Shown here: positions 10,160 to 20,784 of the stretch, in pieces
Layout: each line of letters starts with the position of its first letter
Position numbering within the stretch: the first letter of the stretch is position 1
Origin: Pseudomonas sp. Seg1
Lineage (GTDB): Bacteria > Pseudomonadota > Gammaproteobacteria > Pseudomonadales > Pseudomonadaceae
Assembly (NCBI RefSeq): GCF_018326005.1
Contig: NZ_AP021903.1
Coordinates: 2,854,001 to 2,918,000 of the forward strand
Reading direction: 5' to 3'
Length of the DNA stretch: 64,000 bases
The notes under the pieces: generated by a model
Databases searched by the model: none
What the model saw: only the letters and a program-made list of their open reading frames with translations
Told to the model about the DNA's origin: nothing
Made by a program: the position numbers and the translations under genes

Positions 10160-10519
10160 TCAGTCCGGCATCTGCTGATTATCCAGCACCCGATTCACTG
10201 CCAGCTCCCCGAGCATGATCAGTTGCGCAATGCCCAGCAGCGCCCGACGCTGCGACGGGGGCAACAGACTGGCAACGTCCTGGGCAATGGTTTTAGCCGA
10301 AGCGAGCGTTTCACTGGCATCAGTCAGCAGTTCTTCGTTTTTGTTGTCCGCAGTCACGGCGTACATCCCACGGATTTTGCGTGGAGGTGGCGTGGACCCG
10401 GGCGGGCAGAGGTAGTGATCGAGAGCGCGGTCGGCGGCTTCGTTGAGCTTTTTCGAATCGAGGGATTCGTAGGGTGAGGTGGGGTCGGTTTCGGGCGGGT
10501 TTGGCGTTGGTTTTATCAT
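10160..10519 (-). CDS. DUF6124-type protein (copy 1)
   Basis: A 119-residue cytoplasmic protein with no signal peptide or membrane segment. It is paralogous to the protein at 60175-60537: both open with an N-terminal PPETDP.SPYES.DSKK segment, followed by A(A/E)(D/E)RALDHYL, and both close with an LLGIAQ..ML.ELAVNR(V/A)LD helix. The family appears restricted to Pseudomonas as far as I know, and its function is unknown. ATG at 10517-10519 follows AGAGG at an 8-base distance. That site lies at the edge of a helix in the long leader upstream (see 10520-10833), which suggests control of translation. The C-terminal half looks helical and could be an oligomerisation domain. Confidence 0.8.
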   Translation of the reverse strand: MIKPTPNPPETDPTSPYESLDSKKLNEAADRALDHYLCPPGSTPPPRKIRGMYAVTADNKNEELLTDASETLASAKTIAQDVASLLPPSQRRALLGIAQLIMLGELAVNRVLDNQQMPD

Positions 10520-10833
10520 CGGTGAAGCCTCTAGAGTAATGAAGCTGCCACCGTTCGCTGCTAACGAAGGAGGTGGCGGCTGTACGCGGGTTAGCAGACC
10601 AGGACTCTAGAACCCGGCGCACCGAAGTGCCCCACGCAAAGCCGCCATAACGACAACGGACTTTATGCGTCTAGAGATAACCCGGGCTGCTAAACCCGAT
10701 CGCTGATTCGTCAGCGACCGCACCACAATAGAACCCGTCCCCAAGGCGCACAAGCCGGCGGATTCTGGCGTAGCTGTAGGCAATTACGCAAGGTCGTGTA
10801 GCCTGATTACGTGTCTTTGCGTGTAATTTAAAC
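10520..10833 (-). promoter_or_regulatory. Structured 5' leader of DUF6124 copy 1, candidate translational RNA switch
   Basis: About 310 bp upstream of the DUF6124 gene match the region upstream of the second DUF6124 gene (60538-60874). Shared parts are: TTTAAAT at the far end (10826-10833); an identical 28-bp block (10746-10773); a GGG-loop-CCC hairpin (10684-10697); a 6-bp hairpin (10701-10706 with 10711-10716); a linker GTTAGCAG (10590-10597); a stem AGCTGCCACC/GGTGGCGGCT (10543-10552 with 10572-10581); and an outer helix TCTAGAGT/ACTCTAGA (10530-10537 with 10604-10611). The outer helix touches the AGAGG ribosome-binding site. The linker can pair with the inner hairpin loop (10558-10565, 8 bp) or with the upstream loop (10687-10693, 7 bp), but not both. 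Confidence 0.65.
10607..10648 (-). CDS. Possible 13-residue leader peptide (uORF) in DUF6124 leader copy 1
   Basis: ATG at 10646-10648 opens a 13-codon frame reading MAALRGALRCAGF that ends with TAG inside the outer leader helix. The second leader has an ATG at the equivalent place with a similar start (MAAVRRAPPG). No clear Shine-Dalgarno precedes either one, so translation is uncertain. Confidence 0.25.
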   Translation of the reverse strand: MAALRGALRCAGF

Positions 10834-11122
10834 ATTGGCGTTTAAAAGCGAAAGATCGCAAACCGTTTCAATCGAAAACACCAAGCCAGCATTGCTTCGA
10901 TTCCAGATGTCTTCCCCAAACGTCAATAGACGTAGCTTGGCCATCTACTAAGCTGACCCTGATAGTTGTCGTAAAACTGTGAACGCTGGTTTTTTTGATC
11001 TATTTGCTAATTCGGTGAAATGTGGGGGGATGTGACCATCCACCCCATTTTTTCTGTTTTGGTTCCTACTTGAATCATCATTAGTTAAGTGGAAAGAGCA
11101 TAAGTCGCCTGTTTTCCGTGGC
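10834..11122. other. Intergenic stretch between the leader and the giant gene
   Basis: About 290 bp of A/T-richer DNA without a convincing open frame. It should hold the promoter of the DUF6124 leader on the minus strand and the 3' untranslated end of the giant repeat gene. No clear stem with a U-tract was found after the giant gene stop at 11123. Confidence 0.5.
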
Positions 11123-14100
11123 TTAAAGTTCTCTAACTCTTAAGTTATCCAGGTTTACTGGCACTGTGCAGTAACCTGAATATGAATGCCAGTTTGTGAT
11201 TCTTATTAAAACATCTGCTTCTACAACTGGGTTGTATGTGTAGCGGGCCGAAAAAGCTATCCAGTCTGTCGGGCTTTTAGTTCTAAAGTCTTGAATCATC
11301 ACATCGTCTGCAAACATACGCAGGTTCATAGGGACGTAAGGAAGCATCGGAGTACCGCTTTTCCAAGCGAAACTAATCTCATACGTTTTTCCTTTTTTGA
11401 ACTTGAATAGCTTTTTTAAGCCTACGTGTTCAGCAAGATAGAGCTGGCCACCATTATTACGCCAATATGAATTTCCTGCCTCTGTAGTTTGTGCGCCCCA
11501 AGATTTATGGATGTTTGTCCATCCATTCCATTGTGAATTAGTAAAATCCGTAAAATCATTAAGTAGAACAATGACGGTCAGTGTCCTGACGGCCGATTCC
11601 GCACCCGCGCCATACAAGGCTTTGGCTTTGAAACTGTGCGCTGCAACGTTCAGGCCGGTGACGGTCAAGGTCCAGATACCGGATGTTGCATTGGCAGTGG
11701 TTTGACCCTTGGTGGTCGAGCCATCGAAGATTTCGACTTTCTGACCTTTTGCTGCGACCCCGCTCAGGGTCACGGCGGTTTCAATGGTCGAGCCGCCGTT
11801 AGGAATTTCAACCCCGCTCGGGCTGCCCTTGACCGACGTCAGCGTGGGGGCAGTGGCGGCGGTAACGGTCAGTGTCCTGACGGCCGATTCCGCACCTGAA
11901 CCATACAAAGCCTTGGCTTTGAAACTGTGCGCGGCCACGGTCAAGCCAGTGACGGCCAAGGTCCAGGCACCGGTCGATGCATTGGCGGTGACTTGGCCCT
12001 TGAATGTTTCGCCGTCGAACACGTTGATTTTCTGACCCTTGGCGGCGGCGCCGCTCAGGGTCACGGCCGTTTCGATGGTCAAACCGGCGTTGGGAATTTC
12101 AGCGCCGCTCGGGCTGCCTTTGACCGACGTCAGTGTCGGTGCAGTGGCGGCGGTAACGGTCAGCGTTCTGGCGGCGGATTCCGCACCCGCGCCATACAAA
12201 GCCTTGGCTTTGAAACTGTGCGCGGCCACGTTCAAGCCAGTGACGGCCAAGGTCCAGGCACCGGTCGATGCATTGGCGGTGACTTGGCCCTTGAATGTTT
12301 CGCCGTCGAACACGTTGATTTTCTGACCCTTGGCGGCGGCGCCGCTCAGGGTCACGGCCGTTTCGATGGTCAAACCGGCGTTGGGAATTTCAGCGCCGCT
12401 CGGGCTGCCTTTGACCGACGTCAGTGTCGGTGCAGTGGCGGCGGTAACGGTCAGCGTTCTGGCGGCGGATTCCGCACCCGCGCCATACAAAGCCTTGGCT
12501 TTGAAACTGTGCGCGGCCACGTTCAAGCCAGTGACGGCCAAGGTCCAGGCACCGGTCGATGCATTGGCGGTGACTTGGCCCTTGAATGTTTCGCCGTCGA
12601 ACACGTTGATTTTCTGACCCTTGGCGGCGGCGCCGCTCAGGGTCACGGCCGTTTCGATGGTCAAACCGGCGTTGGGAATTTCAGCGCCGCTCGGGCTGCC
12701 TTTGACCGACGTCAGTGTCGGTGCAGTGGCGGCGGTAACGGTCAGCGTTCTGGCGGCGGATTCCGCACCCGCGCCATACAAAGCCTTGGCTTTGAAACTG
12801 TGCGCGGCCACGTTCAAGCCAGTGACGGCCAAGGTCCAGGCACCGGTCGATGCATTGGCGGTGACTTGGCCCTTGAATGTTTCGCCGTCGAACACGTTGA
12901 TTTTCTGACCCTTGGCGGCGGCGCCGCTCAGGGTCACGGCCGTTTCGATGGTCAAACCGGCGTTGGGAATTTCAGCGCCGCTCGGGCTGCCTTTGACCGA
13001 GGTCAGTGTCGGTGCAGTGGCGGCGGTAACGGTCAGCGTTCTGGCGGCGGATTCCGCACCCGCGCCATACAAAGCCTTGGCTTTGAAACTGTGCGCGGCC
13101 ACGTTCAAGCCAGTGACGGCCAAGGTCCAGGCACCGGTCGATGCATTGGCGGTGACTTGGCCCTTGAATGTTTCGCCGTCGAACACGTTGATTTTCTGAC
13201 CCTTGGCGGCGGCGCCGCTCAGGGTCACGGCCGTTTCGATGGTCAAACCGGCGTTGGGAATTTCAGCGCCGCTCGGGCTGCCTTTGACCGAGGTCAGTGT
13301 CGGGGCAGTGGCGGCGGTAACGGTCAGTGACCTGACGGCCGATTCCGCACCCGCGCCATACAAGGCTTTGGCTTTGAAACTGTGCGCTGCAACGTTCAGG
13401 CCGGTGACGGTGAAGGTCCAGATGCCGGATGTTGCATCGGCAGTGGCTTGACCCTTGGTGGTCGAGCCATCGAAGATTTCGACTTTCTGACCTTTGGCGG
13501 CGACCCCGCTCAGGGTCACGGCGGTTTCAATGGTCAAGCCGCCATTGGGGATTTCAATCCCGCTTGGACTGCCTTTGACCGACGTCAGCGTGGGTGCAGT
13601 GGCGGCGGTGACAGTCAGTGTCCTGACGGCCGATTCCGCACCCGCGCCATACAAGGCTTTGGCTTTGAAACTGTGCGCTGCAACGTTCAGGCCGGTGACG
13701 GTCAAGGTCCAGATGCCGGATGTTGCATCGGCAGTGGCTTGACCCTTGGTGGTCGAGCCATCGAAGATTTCGACTTTCTGACCTTTGGCGGCGACGCCGC
13801 TCAGGGTCACGGCGGTTTCGATGGTCAAGCCGCCATTGGGAATTTCAATCCCGCTCGGGCTGCCTTTGACCGACGTCAGCGTGGGTGCAGTGGCGGCGGT
13901 GACAGTCAGTGTCCTGACGGCCGATTCCGCACCTGAACCATACAAAGCCTTGGCTTTGAAACTGTGCGCCGCAACGTTCAGGCCGGTGACGGTCAAGGTC
14001 CAGATGCCGGATGTTGCATCGGCAGTGGCTTGACCCTTGGTGGTCGAGCCATCGAAGATTTCGACTTTCTGACCTTTTGCTGCGACCCCGCTCAGGGTCA

Positions 14101-17100
14101 CGGCCGTTTCGATGGTCAAGCCGCCGTTAGGAATTTCAATCCCGCTTGGACTGCCTTTGACCGACGTCAGCGTGGGTGCAGTGGCGGCGGTAACGGTCAG
14201 TGTCCTGACGGCCGATTCCGCACCCGCGCCATACAAGGCTTTGGCTTTGAAACTGTGCGCTGCAACGTTCAGGCCGGTGACGGTCAAGGTCCAGATGCCG
14301 GATGTTGCATTGGCAGTGGCTTGACCCTTGGTGGTCGAGCCATCGAAGATTTCGACTTTCTGACCTTTTGCTGCGACCCCGCTCAGGGTCACGGCGGTTT
14401 CAATGGTCAAGCCGCCGTTGGGAATTTCAATCCCGCTTGGACTGCCTTTGACCGACGTCAGCGTGGGTGCAGTGGCGGCGGTAACGGTCAGTGTCCTGAC
14501 GGCCGATTCCGCACCCGCGCCATACAAGGCTTTGGCTTTGAAACTGTGCGCTGCAACGTTCAGGCCGGTGACGGTCAAGGTCCAGATGCCGGATGTTGCA
14601 TTGGCAGTGGCTTGACCCTTGGTGGTCGAGCCATCGAAGATTTCGACTTTCTGACCTTTTGCTGCGACCCCGCTCAGGGTCACGGCCGTTTCGATGGTCA
14701 AGCCGCCGTTAGGAATTTCAACCCCGCTCGGGCTGCCCTTGACCGACGTCAGCGTGGGGGCAGTGGCGGCGGTAACGGTCAGTGACCTGACGGCCGATTC
14801 CGCACCCGCGCCATACAAGGCCTTGGCTTTGAAACTGTGTGTCGCGGCGCTCAGGCCGGTAACGACATGGGTCCATACGCCGGAGCCATTGGCGGTGGGT
14901 TCGTGCAGTGCGGTGCTGCCATCGAGCAAGCGGACTTTCTGGTTGGGGCTGGCAGTGCCGGTGACGGTGACGGTACGGTCAAAGGTAATGCCACCGGGTG
15001 CGACCGTGCCTTTGGAGTCGGTGATGTTGGTGATGGTTGGCGTCACTGCTTGGGCGACGGTGAAAGTACGTGGCGGAGTCGACACCGGGCCATCGCCATA
15101 CAAGGCGAGTGCGGTGAGGCTGTAAGCCCTGACGGTCAATGCACTGACGACCTGGGTCCATACGCCGGAGCTGTTGGCAGTGGGTTCATGCAGTGTATTG
15201 GTGCCATCGCGCAAGCGGACTTTCTGGTTGGGGCTGGCCTTGCCAGTGACGGAAACGGAGCGGTCGAAGGTAGTGCCTCCTTGCAAGACCAGGCCTTTGG
15301 AATCGGTGACGTTGGTGATGGTTGGTGTCACTGCTTGGGCGACGGTGAAAGTACGTGGCGGAGTCGACTCCGGGCCATCGCCATACAAGGCGAGCGCGGT
15401 GAGGCTGTAAGCCTTGACGGTCAACTCACTGACGACCTGGGTCCATACGCCGGAGCCGTTGGCGGTGGGTTCATGCAGAGTGTTGTTGCCATCGCGCAAG
15501 CGGACTTTCTGGTTGGGGCTGGCCGTGCCGGTGACGGTGACATTGCGGTCGAAGGTAATGCCTCCTTGCACGACCGGGCCTTTGGAGTCGGTGACGTTGG
15601 TGATGGTGGGTGTCACTGCTTGGGCGACGGTGAAAGTACGTGGCGGAGTCGACTCCGGGCCATCGCCATACAAGGCGAGCGCGGTGAGGCTGTAAGCCTT
15701 GACGGCCAACGCACTGACGACCTGGGTCCATACGCCGGAGCCGTTGGCGGTGGGTTCATGCAAAGTGGTGTTGCCATCGCGCAAGCGGACTTTCTGGTTG
15801 GGGCTGGCCGTGCCGGTGACGGTGACATTGCGGTCGAAGGTAATGCCTCCTTGCACGACCGGGCCTTTGGAGTCGGTGACGTTGGTGATGGTGGGCGTCA
15901 CTGCTTGGGCGACGGTGAAAGTACGTGGCGGAGTCGACTCCGGGCCATCGCCATACAAGGCGAGCGCGGTGAGGCTGTAAGCCTTGACGGCCAACCCGCT
16001 GACGACCTGGGTCCATACGCCGGAGCCGTTGGCAGTGGGTTCATGCAGTGAATTGGTGCCATCGAGCAAACGGACTTTCTGGTTGGAGCTGGCCGTGCCG
16101 GTAACGGTGACGGTACGGTCAAAGGTAATGCCACCGGGTGCGACCGTGCCTTTGGAGTCGGTGATGTTGGTGATGGTTGGCGTCACTGCTTGGGCGACGG
16201 TGAACGTGCGCGGCGGAGCCGACACCGGGCCATCGCCATATAAGGCGAGTGCGGTGAGGCTGTAAGCCCTGACGGTCAACGCACTGACGACTTGGGTCCA
16301 AACGCCGGAGGCATTGGCAGTGGGTTCATGCAGTGTATTGGTGCCATCGCGCAAGCGGACTTTCTGGTTGGGGCTGGCCTTGCCAGTGACGGTAACGGAG
16401 CGGTCGAAGGTAATGCCTCCTTGCCAGACCGGGCCTTTGGAATCGGTGACGTTGTCGATGCTGGGTGTGACTTGCGCCACCACCTGCAATTCTCTGATGT
16501 CTGATTCAAGGCCTGAACCGTACAGCGCCTTGGCGGTAAAGCTGTGCTCCGCCAAGCTCAGGCCGGTCACCTCAAGTTCCCATCTGCCATTACTGGCACC
16601 CACCTCCGCGATGCCTTTGGACGTCACACCGTCAAAGATCTGGACTTTCAGGCGCGGTGTGCCGCCGCCGGTCAATGTGACGGTGGTATCGGGCGTGGTG
16701 CCTTTATCGGGGATCTCCACGCCTTTGGAGTCTTTCACCGAGGTGATGCTTGGTTTGATGGCATTGGAAAGTGTGACGACTCTGCCTAGCGATACCTGCC
16801 CCGTACCGTACAGCGCCTTGGCAGTGAGCGTGCGAGAACCAATGCCGGTCAGCGTGGTTTCGCAGGTCCAGATGCCAGCGTCATTGGCGGTGTATTTACC
16901 TTTTGAAGTCCCAATGTCGAACACTTCGACTTCCTGAAGCGGTGCTGCGGTGCCGGTCAGTTTGATCTTGGGATCGACCGTGCCGCCGTAATTCGGAATG
17001 TCTTCACCCTTGGAGTCTTGCACCGTGCTGATCACCGGTTTCACATCCTGCACGGCTTTGACGTTGTAAACGCGCGACGGGAAGGTCACGGCTTTGGCTT

Positions 17101-19543
17101 CATCGGTGCTGCCGTCGAAGGTCACCTTGAATTCGATTTCCAGTGTCGAGTTGTCCTTGAGACCGCGCAACTCGGCCACTGGTGTCGCCGGGTAAGGCCC
17201 TACGATCACGCCATTACCGCGTAGCGTTTCCCCCTCATAAGTCGTCTTTTTGTACTCCGATCCATCGGCTTTGGTGCCGCTGTAGCGCAGCCAGATTTTC
17301 TGATTCGCAGCAATCAAAGGCCAGGCAGCCACGCGTGTGGACGCATTGGCCAGGGTGGTCACATCGAGATCATCGTTGGACGCGCCATCGATGGTTGCCT
17401 TGGGCAGTTGAGCATGTTCATGCGGGATCGTCAGCACCGTCAGCGGCAAAACCTTTGAAGGCACAGGCGCACCACCGCGCGTCACGGTGTAACTCACCGT
17501 CACCGCTTTGCCCAGGTTGAAGGCCACGACCGCGTTTTTCAGCGTGATCGATTGTGGTCCCAGCGTGGTCACGGTTTTTTTCGCGGAGGTGTCCGAGCCG
17601 TTCGGCGTCGTGCCAGTCCAGGTAACGATGATGTCGTCACCAATCGCCATACCGGTGTAGTCGACGATGGCGGTCAGGCTGTCCTTGGCCGCGAACGGGT
17701 TGAGGCTGGTGCTGCCATTGGCCTCTTTGATCTTCGGCGCGTCCAGATCCAGCGCCGCGCCAATACGCAACGTCAACTCATGCGAATTCCCCAGCGTCAC
17801 TCCCGCCCGCTGAATGCTGTAATCGGCGACCACCCTGCCGTTGAGGTTGGCCGTCACGTATTGCTTGGCCACGGTGATGCGCACAGGTTTGCCGGCAGTG
17901 GCGGTGATCAGGTCGACGTGGTCGCTGGTGCTGCCGCCGCTGGCCGAGCCGCGCCAGGTCACGCGGTCCTTGTCGCGGGTGCCCAGGTACGGCACCACCA
18001 GCGTGGCGCCGAGCGGCGGCACTTTGTCCGGATCGAGCACGTCATTGTCTGCGCCCTCGACTTCCGGTCGGTCAAACGTCGGCAAGGGCACGCCGACCTG
18101 CATCGGAAATACCAGCGATTCGCGCACGCTCAGCAGCGCCGTTTCGCTGTTGGTGACCACGTAAAAGACCTTGACGTTCAGGCCGTTGAAGCGCCGGATT
18201 TCGGCATTGCTCACGTTGCGTTGGACGGGCTGGTTTTCCGCGATGTCGCCGACCGGACGTGGGTCTTCGTAATAGACCGTGCTACCACCCGGCGCCTGGG
18301 CTTGCCAGATCAGATTGATCAGGTCGCTGCTGTTGCGACCGGGATACCAGGGGATGTTCACCGTCGCCAAAGGCGTCTCCGGCGGCAAGGTGCCTCCCGG
18401 AGCTTCGTCCACAGTGGGAGCGCGCAATTGGCTGATGTCACCAATCACCGGGACGCTGGCGTTTTTCGAAGGGCGGTCGGCTGCACCGCTGCGCTGACAG
18501 ATGTAGCCGACCGAGGCGCTGCCCTTGGCGATGGCCCTGACCGATGCATTGGGAATGGGAAATTTCAGAGGAAACGATACGACCGCGACCGGCAATTCAA
18601 GTGGCCCGACGATGATCTGCGAGCCTTGCGCCGGGGTGCCTGTCCAGGTCAGGAACACCTTGTCACCGACCTTGAAATCAGCCTCCGGGGTATTGACCAG
18701 AACCACCACATCGTCATCGCCGAGCTGGTCGAGATTGATGCTGTTGGTCGGCTGGCCTTTGACCAGCACCAAGGGCTCCTTCAGTCGATTGCCGCCCAGA
18801 TTCACCAGCACTTTGCGAATGGCCGACCACGGCGCACGTTCGTCCGGATAGTTACCGCAGCGATCGACGACCTGATAAGCCACCGCCACTTCCGGGCCAT
18901 CACCCGCCGTCTCGATCACGGCGCGACTGAACACCACGTCGATCGGATGGCGGACCGGGTCCAGGGCCTGTTCCGGCGTGACGACGTGAGTGACCTGCTG
19001 ACTGCCCCAGCGGGCGAGGATGCGATCGTAGCGGGTGAGGTTGCGGTAAGGCACGATGCGCATCGTCACGCCTTTGGCCGGCAGGGTTTCATCGACCTCG
19101 TCATGGTCGAGGGAAAATTTCAGATCGGAGTGGCCGTCATCGCCAGCGATGTCATCGTATTCGCCGGGCCGCGTGAGCTTGACCAGCAGGATCAGTTCGG
19201 GTTTGGAATCTTCCGACGTCTGGTTCTTGTAGGTGATCCGGTAGAACACTGGCTTGGCCTCGCCGTCGAGCACGTGGGCCTTGGGAATGGTGAACGACAG
19301 GTCCTTGTTGAGCTCGATATCGAGATCGAGGGTCTTGCTCCAGATTGCCGAATTGGCATTGCCCCAGAACACCTCGGCCTTGTCGCCAATGCTCATGTTG
19401 AACCAGGCGGGAATGATGCCTTGCAGATCGTCCTCCACCGCCCGGATGGGAATGCCACCGCTGTAATGCTCGGCAGGATTCAGGGTGACCAGCGCAGGAA
19501 AGTACAGCGGTTTGAGGGCTAGCGGATGTTGGGGCGTGGTCAT
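11123..19543 (-). CDS. Giant Ig-like repeat protein, 2806 residues
   Basis: One uninterrupted frame. Residues 1 to about 830 are a unique N-terminal region of several beta-rich Ig-like modules. Then come about 19 tandem Ig-like repeats: two diverged, six of 95 residues ([12 protein letters not shown] type) and eleven of 97 residues ([14 protein letters not shown] type). Last is a 147-residue C-terminal module, rich in aromatic residues and jelly-roll-like (possible carbohydrate binding). No signal peptide, membrane segment or obvious type I secretion end is visible, so location is unknown; a surface adhesin or matrix protein is the usual guess for such architecture. ATG at 19541-19543 follows CGGAG; an in-frame ATG 66 bp upstream lacks a site and would run into the palindrome at 19607-19628. 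The region coding the C-terminal module is visibly A/T-richer than the repeats. Confidence 0.85.
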   Translation of the reverse strand: MTTPQHPLALKPLYFPALVTLNPAEHYSGGIPIRAVEDDLQGIIPAWFNMSIGDKAEVFWGNANSAIWSKTLDLDIELNKDLSFTIPKAHVLDGEAKPVFYRITYKNQTSEDSKPELILLVKLTRPGEYDDIAGDDGHSDLKFSLDHDEVDETLPAKGVTMRIVPYRNLTRYDRILARWGSQQVTHVVTPEQALDPVRHPIDVVFSRAVIETAGDGPEVAVAYQVVDRCGNYPDERAPWSAIRKVLVNLGGNRLKEPLVLVKGQPTNSINLDQLGDDDVVVLVNTPEADFKVGDKVFLTWTGTPAQGSQIIVGPLELPVAVVSFPLKFPIPNASVRAIAKGSASVGYICQRSGAADRPSKNASVPVIGDISQLRAPTVDEAPGGTLPPETPLATVNIPWYPGRNSSDLINLIWQAQAPGGSTVYYEDPRPVGDIAENQPVQRNVSNAEIRRFNGLNVKVFYVVTNSETALLSVRESLVFPMQVGVPLPTFDRPEVEGADNDVLDPDKVPPLGATLVVPYLGTRDKDRVTWRGSASGGSTSDHVDLITATAGKPVRITVAKQYVTANLNGRVVADYSIQRAGVTLGNSHELTLRIGAALDLDAPKIKEANGSTSLNPFAAKDSLTAIVDYTGMAIGDDIIVTWTGTTPNGSDTSAKKTVTTLGPQSITLKNAVVAFNLGKAVTVSYTVTRGGAPVPSKVLPLTVLTIPHEHAQLPKATIDGASNDDLDVTTLANASTRVAAWPLIAANQKIWLRYSGTKADGSEYKKTTYEGETLRGNGVIVGPYPATPVAELRGLKDNSTLEIEFKVTFDGSTDEAKAVTFPSRVYNVKAVQDVKPVISTVQDSKGEDIPNYGGTVDPKIKLTGTAAPLQEVEVFDIGTSKGKYTANDAGIWTCETTLTGIGSRTLTAKALYGTGQVSLGRVVTLSNAIKPSITSVKDSKGVEIPDKGTTPDTTVTLTGGGTPRLKVQIFDGVTSKGIAEVGASNGRWELEVTGLSLAEHSFTAKALYGSGLESDIRELQVVAQVTPSIDNVTDSKGPVWQGGITFDRSVTVTGKASPNQKVRLRDGTNTLHEPTANASGVWTQVVSALTVRAYSLTALALYGDGPVSAPPRTFTVAQAVTPTITNITDSKGTVAPGGITFDRTVTVTGTASSNQKVRLLDGTNSLHEPTANGSGVWTQVVSGLAVKAYSLTALALYGDGPESTPPRTFTVAQAVTPTITNVTDSKGPVVQGGITFDRNVTVTGTASPNQKVRLRDGNTTLHEPTANGSGVWTQVVSALAVKAYSLTALALYGDGPESTPPRTFTVAQAVTPTITNVTDSKGPVVQGGITFDRNVTVTGTASPNQKVRLRDGNNTLHEPTANGSGVWTQVVSELTVKAYSLTALALYGDGPESTPPRTFTVAQAVTPTITNVTDSKGLVLQGGTTFDRSVSVTGKASPNQKVRLRDGTNTLHEPTANSSGVWTQVVSALTVRAYSLTALALYGDGPVSTPPRTFTVAQAVTPTITNITDSKGTVAPGGITFDRTVTVTGTASPNQKVRLLDGSTALHEPTANGSGVWTHVVTGLSAATHSFKAKALYGAGAESAVRSLTVTAATAPTLTSVKGSPSGVEIPNGGLTIETAVTLSGVAAKGQKVEIFDGSTTKGQATANATSGIWTLTVTGLNVAAHSFKAKALYGAGAESAVRTLTVTAATAPTLTSVKGSPSGIEIPNGGLTIETAVTLSGVAAKGQKVEIFDGSTTKGQATANATSGIWTLTVTGLNVAAHSFKAKALYGAGAESAVRTLTVTAATAPTLTSVKGSPSGIEIPNGGLTIETAVTLSGVAAKGQKVEIFDGSTTKGQATADATSGIWTLTVTGLNVAAHSFKAKALYGSGAESAVRTLTVTAATAPTLTSVKGSPSGIEIPNGGLTIETAVTLSGVAAKGQKVEIFDGSTTKGQATADATSGIWTLTVTGLNVAAHSFKAKALYGAGAESAVRTLTVTAATAPTLTSVKGSPSGIEIPNGGLTIETAVTLSGVAAKGQKVEIFDGSTTKGQATADATSGIWTFTVTGLNVAAHSFKAKALYGAGAESAVRSLTVTAATAPTLTSVKGSPSGAEIPNAGLTIETAVTLSGAAAKGQKINVFDGETFKGQVTANASTGAWTLAVTGLNVAAHSFKAKALYGAGAESAARTLTVTAATAPTLTSVKGSPSGAEIPNAGLTIETAVTLSGAAAKGQKINVFDGETFKGQVTANASTGAWTLAVTGLNVAAHSFKAKALYGAGAESAARTLTVTAATAPTLTSVKGSPSGAEIPNAGLTIETAVTLSGAAAKGQKINVFDGETFKGQVTANASTGAWTLAVTGLNVAAHSFKAKALYGAGAESAARTLTVTAATAPTLTSVKGSPSGAEIPNAGLTIETAVTLSGAAAKGQKINVFDGETFKGQVTANASTGAWTLAVTGLNVAAHSFKAKALYGAGAESAARTLTVTAATAPTLTSVKGSPSGAEIPNAGLTIETAVTLSGAAAKGQKINVFDGETFKGQVTANASTGAWTLAVTGLTVAAHSFKAKALYGSGAESAVRTLTVTAATAPTLTSVKGSPSGVEIPNGGSTIETAVTLSGVAAKGQKVEIFDGSTTKGQTTANATSGIWTLTVTGLNVAAHSFKAKALYGAGAESAVRTLTVIVLLNDFTDFTNSQWNGWTNIHKSWGAQTTEAGNSYWRNNGGQLYLAEHVGLKKLFKFKKGKTYEISFAWKSGTPMLPYVPMNLRMFADDVMIQDFRTKSPTDWIAFSARYTYNPVVEADVLIRITNWHSYSGYCTVPVNLDNLRVREL
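11576..14771 (-). repeat. Eleven tandem 291-bp coding repeats (97-residue Ig-like type B)
   Basis: Period 291 bp. Three subtypes are seen: GVEIPNGG (first and last copies), GIEIPNGG (four copies) and [18 protein letters not shown] (five copies, about 12.0-13.4 kb). The five GA copies are almost identical at the nucleotide level, including silent sites, which suggests recent duplication or gene conversion. Boundaries are approximate. Confidence 0.92.
14772..16481 (-). repeat. Six tandem 285-bp coding repeats (95-residue Ig-like type A)
   Basis: Period 285 bp with the motif ITDSKG/VTDSKG, then DRxVTVTGxAS, then NQKVRLxDG, then LHEPTAN. The copy nearest the type B array (about 14772-15055) is a chimera: its first half is type A and its second half ([17 protein letters not shown]) is type B. 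This marks a recombination joint. Boundaries are approximate. Confidence 0.9.
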
Positions 19544-19606
19544 GGTGGCGGGCTCCGGTCGATGGTGGGGCGACAGAGTGATTGAACGTGGGATTGGCGG
19601 AATGCG

Positions 19607-19628
19607 CACCTGTCAGATCTGACAGGTG
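19607..19628. promoter_or_regulatory. Perfect 22-bp palindrome resembling a lux/las box
   Basis: CACCTGTCAGA followed at once by its exact complement TCTGACAGGTG. It fits the CT-N12-AG pattern of LuxR-family boxes with a CAGATCTG centre. It lies 64 bp upstream of the giant repeat gene and 97 bp upstream of the divergent lipoprotein gene, so it could control either. A TetR- or GntR-type operator would look similar. Confidence 0.6.
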
Positions 19629-19724
19629 TGGAGGGGTTTTCGACCAACGGTAGCAGGGTGAGCGCCGCTCATACCGGCTAGACTCAGTACGTCACAACCC
19701 TCTTGCTTTGACCGGAGAACTGCG

Positions 19725-20012
19725 ATGATCGGAACACGACCAGGCCGACGCTCGCTATGGCTCCTGCCTACCCTGATCGCCGTCAGCCTGACGCTGACCT
19801 CTGGCTGTTCAAACCGCAAACACTATCCACCCTCGGGCGTCGGCGACAGTTGCTACGCAAAAGCGCTGCCGACGGTCGGGGAGGGTGGTCTCGCCTGGGG
19901 TTCCAGCTTGAACATGGCCCGGCAAAAATCCATGGCCAACTGCATGCGGTATGCCGGGCGCTCCGGGGGCACGCCGGGTACGTGTCAGGTGGTGTTGGCC
20001 AAGTGCAAATGA
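19725..20012 (+). CDS. Small lipoprotein
   Basis: A 95-residue protein with a charged N-terminus, a hydrophobic segment (LWLLPTLIAVSLTLTSGC) and a lipobox ending at Cys about residue 28. The mature part of about 67 residues has three further cysteines (GDSCYAK, MANCMRY, GTCQVVLAKC). ATG at 19725 follows CCGGAG. It is divergent from the giant repeat gene and shares the palindrome-bearing intergenic region with it. I do not recognise a family. Confidence 0.75.
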   Translation: MIGTRPGRRSLWLLPTLIAVSLTLTSGCSNRKHYPPSGVGDSCYAKALPTVGEGGLAWGSSLNMARQKSMANCMRYAGRSGGTPGTCQVVLAKCK

Positions 20013-20133
20013 CTGGGGACGAGCAATGTGGTTTTCCAGAGCGGCTTGAGTTGGTTGGGGAGGCGCCGATACAGGGTTACGGCAGAAACGGGTCAGTCAG
20101 GCCCCGGTGCATGAGCGATCAGGAAGAGCCCCA

Positions 20134-20784
20134 TTGAATCTGCAGCATGAAATAGAGCGAATTTTTTCAGGCAAGGCCTTTGCGCGACCGTTGTTTTATT
20201 CCGTTGCGCAGGGATTGCGTTTCGAACTCGCTGAATCGGGCGGGATGATTGAAAGGTTTCTAATGGCCCTGCGCAAGGCAGAGGCCGTCTGTGGCGATGT
20301 GTTCACCGGTCACTCCGAACTCGTTGTCTGTTTGCGCACTCACTCCGGGAGCAACCGGTTCGCCCATCGGCCTTCGTTGCAAACGCTACGAACACTGGGC
20401 ATTGACATACCTGCAACGCGCTCGCTTTGGGATGAGCCGATTGATTCAGAGGATTGGTTCGACGAAAACCAGCCCGAGTATTGGCTCAACATCGCTTTCA
20501 CGGTGCCTGCGGCCCAACTGCAGACTTTTCTCTGGTGTGCATTGGCCAGAGATTTTGCCGCGATTGAGCCCACACTGCACTGCGCCGTGTACCTCTTCAA
20601 TCTGACAGATCGCGTCATGGTTTTCCCGTACGACGATCGAGGGATGGATGTTGTCGGGCCCAACAAGGCGCTGCTAAGTGATCTTTATCACCGGCACAAT
20701 GCCTGGCTGCTGGATTACGACCGGGCTGCAATGGATAGCGCATTTGCGGGCGCTGCTGTCGTTTCGAGTAATCAAATGTCGTGA
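20134..20784 (+). CDS. DUF3885-like protein
   Basis: A soluble protein of about 216 residues with no signal peptide. The segment FARPLFYSVAQGLRFEL, followed by a run of predicted helices and then WDEPIDSEDWF.ENQPEYW, resembles the DUF3885 family of small proteins of unknown function. The TTG at 20134 is preferred because AGGAAG lies 7 bases upstream (20121-20126); an ATG at 20107 in the same frame has no such site. The stop overlaps the GTG start of the next gene, suggesting coupled translation. Confidence 0.6.
   Translation: MNLQHEIERIFSGKAFARPLFYSVAQGLRFELAESGGMIERFLMALRKAEAVCGDVFTGHSELVVCLRTHSGSNRFAHRPSLQTLRTLGIDIPATRSLWDEPIDSEDWFDENQPEYWLNIAFTVPAAQLQTFLWCALARDFAAIEPTLHCAVYLFNLTDRVMVFPYDDRGMDVVGPNKALLSDLYHRHNAWLLDYDRAAMDSAFAGAAVVSSNQMS

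Noticed and set aside
11927..16051. Long plus-strand open frames of 404-467 codons and many 82-95 codon frames
   Set aside because: They are antisense shadows of the repeat arrays of the giant minus-strand gene and recur with the 285/291-bp period.
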